From CAAFZY01 sp964410325 (GTDB taxonomy: Bacteria; Pseudomonadota; Alphaproteobacteria; RF32; CAG-239), in NCBI GenBank assembly GCA_964410325.1, contig CAYPFN010000018.1, positions 1 through 27,816 on the forward strand: a stretch of 27,816 bases of DNA, written 5' to 3'. This document shows positions 25,256 through 27,816 of the stretch, piece by piece. Positions within the stretch are counted from its first letter, which is position 1; each line of letters starts with the position of its first letter. The position numbers and the translations under genes were made by a program. The notes under the pieces were generated by a model, which ran no database searches, was not told where the DNA came from, and worked only from the letters and a program-made list of their open reading frames with translations.

Positions 25256-25558
25256 ATGTACGCAGTAATTAAAACAGGCGGAAAACAATATAAAGTAACA
25301 ACGGGAGATGTTGTTAAAATTGAAAAAATCGCCGGTGAAGAAGGCAAAGAAGTAATTTTTAACGAGGTTTTAGCTTTGGGCGAAACTATTGGCACGCCAC
25401 TCGTTTCTGGCGCCAGTGTCAAAGCGACAGTTTTAAAGCAGGCCAAAGATGCAAAAGTTATTATCTTTAAGAAAAAAAGAAGACACAACTATCGTCGCAA
25501 AAACGGCCACAGACAGCAGATTACAGTGGTTAAAATTACCGATGTCTGTGAAAAATAA
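25256..25558 (+). CDS. rplU: 50S ribosomal protein L21
   Basis: Large-subunit protein that binds 23S rRNA. The 100-residue length is standard. Diagnostic segments are MYAVIKTGGKQYKV at the start, GDVVKIEKIAGEEG, and the basic KKKRRHNYRRKNGHRQQ near the end. It is followed 21 bp later by rpmA, the usual L21-L27 pair. Confidence 0.97.
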   Translation: MYAVIKTGGKQYKVTTGDVVKIEKIAGEEGKEVIFNEVLALGETIGTPLVSGASVKATVLKQAKDAKVIIFKKKRRHNYRRKNGHRQQITVVKITDVCEK

Positions 25559-25579
25559 TAGGTTTTAAGGAGATAAGAA

Positions 25580-25831
25580 ATGGCACATAAAAAATCAGGC
25601 GGTAGCTCGTCCAATGGACGCGATTCTATCGGGCGTCGTTTGGGCGTCAAGAAATTTGGTGGTGAAGCCGTTATTCCCGGCAACATCATTATTCGTCAAC
25701 GCGGCACAAAATATCATCCGGGCGCAAATGTTGATATGGGTAAAGATTATACGATTTTTGCGGTTGCCGAAGGCAAAGTTGAATTTAAAAAGAGAGAAGA
25801 TAAAGTTTTTGTTTCCGTTGTAAGCAAATAA
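25580..25831 (+). CDS. rpmA: 50S ribosomal protein L27
   Basis: Large-subunit protein whose N-terminal tail reaches the peptidyl-transferase centre. The 83-residue product begins directly with MAHKKSGGSSSNGRDSIGRR, so there is no cleavable N-terminal extension of the Firmicute kind. GNIIIRQRGTKYHPG follows. AAGGAG lies before the ATG, and a strong terminator follows the gene. Confidence 0.97.
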   Translation: MAHKKSGGSSSNGRDSIGRRLGVKKFGGEAVIPGNIIIRQRGTKYHPGANVDMGKDYTIFAVAEGKVEFKKREDKVFVSVVSK

Positions 25832-25850
25832 TCTCTAATTTTTAAGGTGG

Positions 25851-25881
25851 AGGGGGTGAAAGTTCACCCCCTTTATTTTTC
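25851..25881 (+). terminator. Rho-independent terminator after rpmA
   Basis: GGGGGTGA (25852-25859) pairs with TCACCCCC (25864-25871) across a 4-nt loop, with A-T pairs possible on the outside. TTTATTTTT follows. A stable GC-rich stem with T tract; it separates rplU-rpmA from obgE. Confidence 0.85.
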
Positions 25882-25922
25882 AAAACAAGAGATTACGTCA
25901 GAAAAGTTAAAAGCAGCAGAAA

Positions 25923-26981
25923 ATGAAGTTTCTAGATCAGGCAAAAATTTTCGTAAAATCAGGCGACGGTGGCAGAGGCTGCGTTTCATTCCGGCGTGAG
26001 AAATATATCGAATTTGGCGGACCGAACGGCGGTGATGGTGGCAAAGGTGGCAGCGTCATTTTTGAAGCGGTTGAAAACTTAAATACATTGATAGATTTTC
26101 GTTATCGCCAGCATTTTAAAGCACCTCGCGGCCAGCACGGCATGGGCTCGGAAATGTGTGGCGCCAAAGGCGATGATTTGATTATTAAAGTGCCAGTAGG
26201 CACGGAAATTATCGCTGAGGACGGCGAAACTGTTTTGGCCGATATGATTGAACCAGGACAGCGTTTTCTGATTGCCAAAGGTGGTGATGGCGGGCGCGGC
26301 AATATACATTTTAAAAGCTCGACCAATCAGGCACCACGTTATGCCGAACCAGGCTGGCCGGGCGAAGAAAAATGGGTTTGGCTGCGGTTAAAAATCATTG
26401 CTGATATCGGGTTGATAGGCCTACCTAATGCCGGAAAATCAACTCTGTTGGCGGCAGTGACGCGCGCTCGGCCAAAAATTGCCGATTATCCTTTTACAAC
26501 AATTTACCCAAACTTGGGCGTTGCCTGGGTAGATAACCGCGAGGTGGTGTTGGCGGATATTCCGGGCTTAATTGAAGGTGCACATGAAGGCGTCGGTTTG
26601 GGTGACCGCTTTTTAAAGCATGTTGAGCGCTGCGCCTCATTTTTGCATTTAATTGATGCTACGGCCGAAGATGTGGTTGCTCCATATCAAATCATCCGCA
26701 AAGAACTGGAGCTTTATAAAGCTGATTTGCTTCAAAAGCCGGAAATCGTGGCGCTTAACAAATGCGATAGTTTAAGCGAAGATGAAATAAAAGCCAAAAA
26801 GTCAGTGTTGGAAAAAGTTTGCGGACATGAAGTTTTTGCAATTTCGGCGGTGGCCAAAACTGGCGTATCGGAAACTTTGCGCATGGCGGCAAAATACGTT
26901 GTCTGTAACCGGAAAACAGAAGAACAAAATATAACAATTGCGGAAGAACCGGCAAATAAGCCTTGGTCGCCGCTAGATTAA
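25923..26981 (+). CDS. obgE: Obg-family GTPase ObgE/CgtA
   Basis: Essential GTPase of late 50S assembly, also tied to ppGpp signalling. The 352 residues have the glycine-rich Obg domain first (SGDGGRGCVSFRREKY, GGPNGGDGGKGGSVIFEA, GAKGDDLIIKVPVGT), then the G domain: G1 GLPNAGKST from residue 166, the TTIYPNLG switch, G3 DIPGLIEGAHEGVGLG and G4 NKCD. The variable C-terminal extension is absent, as in many alphaproteobacteria. The ATG at 25923 follows only a weak purine tract. The GTG-started rsfS follows after 25 bp. Confidence 0.96.
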   Translation: MKFLDQAKIFVKSGDGGRGCVSFRREKYIEFGGPNGGDGGKGGSVIFEAVENLNTLIDFRYRQHFKAPRGQHGMGSEMCGAKGDDLIIKVPVGTEIIAEDGETVLADMIEPGQRFLIAKGGDGGRGNIHFKSSTNQAPRYAEPGWPGEEKWVWLRLKIIADIGLIGLPNAGKSTLLAAVTRARPKIADYPFTTIYPNLGVAWVDNREVVLADIPGLIEGAHEGVGLGDRFLKHVERCASFLHLIDATAEDVVAPYQIIRKELELYKADLLQKPEIVALNKCDSLSEDEIKAKKSVLEKVCGHEVFAISAVAKTGVSETLRMAAKYVVCNRKTEEQNITIAEEPANKPWSPLD

Positions 26982-27006
26982 ATCAGAACAAAGGAGCTAT
27001 AAAACT

Positions 27007-27348
27007 GTGATAAATACCGGAGAGAAAGTCTTAAAGCTGATTAAAGATGTGTTGGAAAATAACAAAGCGGAAGATATTGTCATAATTGACTTACAAGGCA
27101 AAACCTCAATTGCTGATTATATGGTGGTTGCCAGCGGTACATCGCAGCGCCATGTGGCCTCATTAGCGGAAAAGGTGTGCGAAGAGTTAAAAAAATCCGG
27201 TTTTTCATCATCCGTGGAAGGCGAAGAAAAGGCTGACTGGGTGTTAATAGACGCTTTTGACGTAATTGTGCATATTTTTAAGCCGGAAGTACGAGAGTTT
27301 TACAATATTGAAAAGATGTGGCAATCAGCCGCAGGTTTAAGAAAATAA
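27007..27348 (+). CDS. rsfS: Ribosomal silencing factor RsfS (Iojap-like)
   Basis: Binds L14 on the 50S subunit and blocks joining of subunits when nutrients are scarce. The 113-residue protein has DYMVVASGTSQRHVASLAE and WVLIDAFDVIVHIFKPEVR plus FYNIEKMW, all family hallmarks. The start is GTG at 27007; AAGGAG at 26991-26996 is 10 nt before it and no ATG fits. Co-transcription with obgE is likely. Confidence 0.95.
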   Translation: MINTGEKVLKLIKDVLENNKAEDIVIIDLQGKTSIADYMVVASGTSQRHVASLAEKVCEELKKSGFSSSVEGEEKADWVLIDAFDVIVHIFKPEVREFYNIEKMWQSAAGLRK

Positions 27349-27386
27349 AACAGCCGTCCTTGGGAAAATAATGGGAAAGGCTGTTT
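27348..27386 (+). terminator. Hairpin after rsfS, possible terminator
   Basis: AAACAGCC (27348-27355) pairs with GGCTGTTT (27379-27386), an 8-bp stem around a 23-nt loop beginning at the stop codon. The following bases are not T-rich, so termination is doubtful. Confidence 0.4.
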
Positions 27387-27816
27387 AATCGGCTTAACTT
27401 TTTCCTTAAAGGAGATGAGGTTGCGATATATGTTAAAGATTTGCCGAAATTACCCTGGAGAGAAGCCAGTAAAATGTGCTATGAACTGGATATTGGCAAT
27501 TTGTACTGGGTTGTTCCTAACAGCAAGCAGCTGCAAATATTGTTTGATTACAGGGAAGAAGTTGATCAAACCTTGACAATGTTAAATCTTCCGCCCTTGC
27601 ACAAGAATAAATATTGGGGTCAAACGAAGGTAGATTTTGACATACGTCAAGGGTTAAATTTTTTATCGGGACGGGAAATATATATAGAAGAAAGCCAACA
27701 TGTTTATACCCGCACCGGTAAAGTTATATTTAAAACCGGGGATAAAGGTGTAGCAAAAGCTGTTACCGCTGAAAGAGCAACCCCCTTGAGCCAAGAAAAT
27801 ATCAGGCGCTATGTCG
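27372..27816 (+). CDS. Unidentified open frame running off the window end, start unclear
   Basis: This frame is open from just after a TAA (27369-27371) to the window edge, so the product is partial. It contains LPKLPWREASKMCYELDIGN and LYWVVPNSKQLQILFDYREE, then NKYWGQTKVDFDIRQGLNFL. The pattern W..A...C..L..G..W.VP....L resembles DUF1566-like domains, but the match is from memory and weak. No ATG, GTG or TTG in this frame is well placed. An excellent AAAGGAGATGAGG (27408-27420) sits just before the frame's GTTGCG, and the only starts there (ATG 27414, TTG 27421) are in another frame. This hints at a 5' frameshift or an unusual start. Coding sense is likely, function unknown. Confidence 0.45.

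Overview
The window is a chromosomal segment of an AT-rich (but not extremely so) alphaproteobacterium. The strongest lineage marker is gcrA, a cell-cycle regulator essentially confined to Alphaproteobacteria. It is backed by the rpoZ-rsh-acpS order and a bifunctional Rel/SpoT enzyme. The moderate AT bias and divergent proteins fit an uncultured, perhaps host-associated lineage, but that is inference. No tRNA, rRNA or CRISPR array was seen.

Layout. (1) 136-1131: gpsA, followed convergently by a decayed DUF4186 gene at 1128-1474 (minus). (2) 1596-6552, plus strand: sufS, then sufT-sufE with their own likely promoter, then a SucC-like/SucD-like pair and comF, packed almost without gaps. The SucCD-like pair has lost the phospho-histidine and several other residues of succinyl-CoA synthetase and is the most unusual gene content here. 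(3) 6556-7450, minus: a MutT-like Nudix hydrolase and gcrA. (4) 7601-12156, plus: an unrecognised exported protein, rpoZ with a long acidic tail, rsh and acpS. (5) 12349-16632, minus: a very large AsmA-family protein with a coiled-coil tail. (6) 16736-19241, plus: a nucleoside-salvage operon, cdd-punA-deoA, with overlapping start/stop codons. (7) 19343-23406: a genomic island bounded by perfect 27-bp inverted repeats. It carries an AlwI-like restriction endonuclease, two class D12 adenine methyltransferases and a 5'-truncated IS1595-type transposase remnant, all on the minus strand and visibly more AT-rich than the surroundings. (8) 23608-25150: a lipoprotein (minus) and a secreted thermonuclease-like nuclease (plus). 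(9) 25256-27348: rplU-rpmA with a strong terminator, then obgE-rsfS. The window ends in an open reading frame (27372 onward) whose start is unclear.

How it works together. The conserved parts cover Fe-S assembly (sulfur mobilisation by SufS, acceptance by SufE, maturation by SufT), stringent response (rpoZ, rsh), cell-cycle transcription (gcrA), envelope upkeep (AsmA, lipoprotein), nucleoside recycling and ribosome assembly (L21, L27, ObgE, RsfS). The accessory part is the restriction-modification island, which looks like passenger cargo of a now immobile IS1595-like element.
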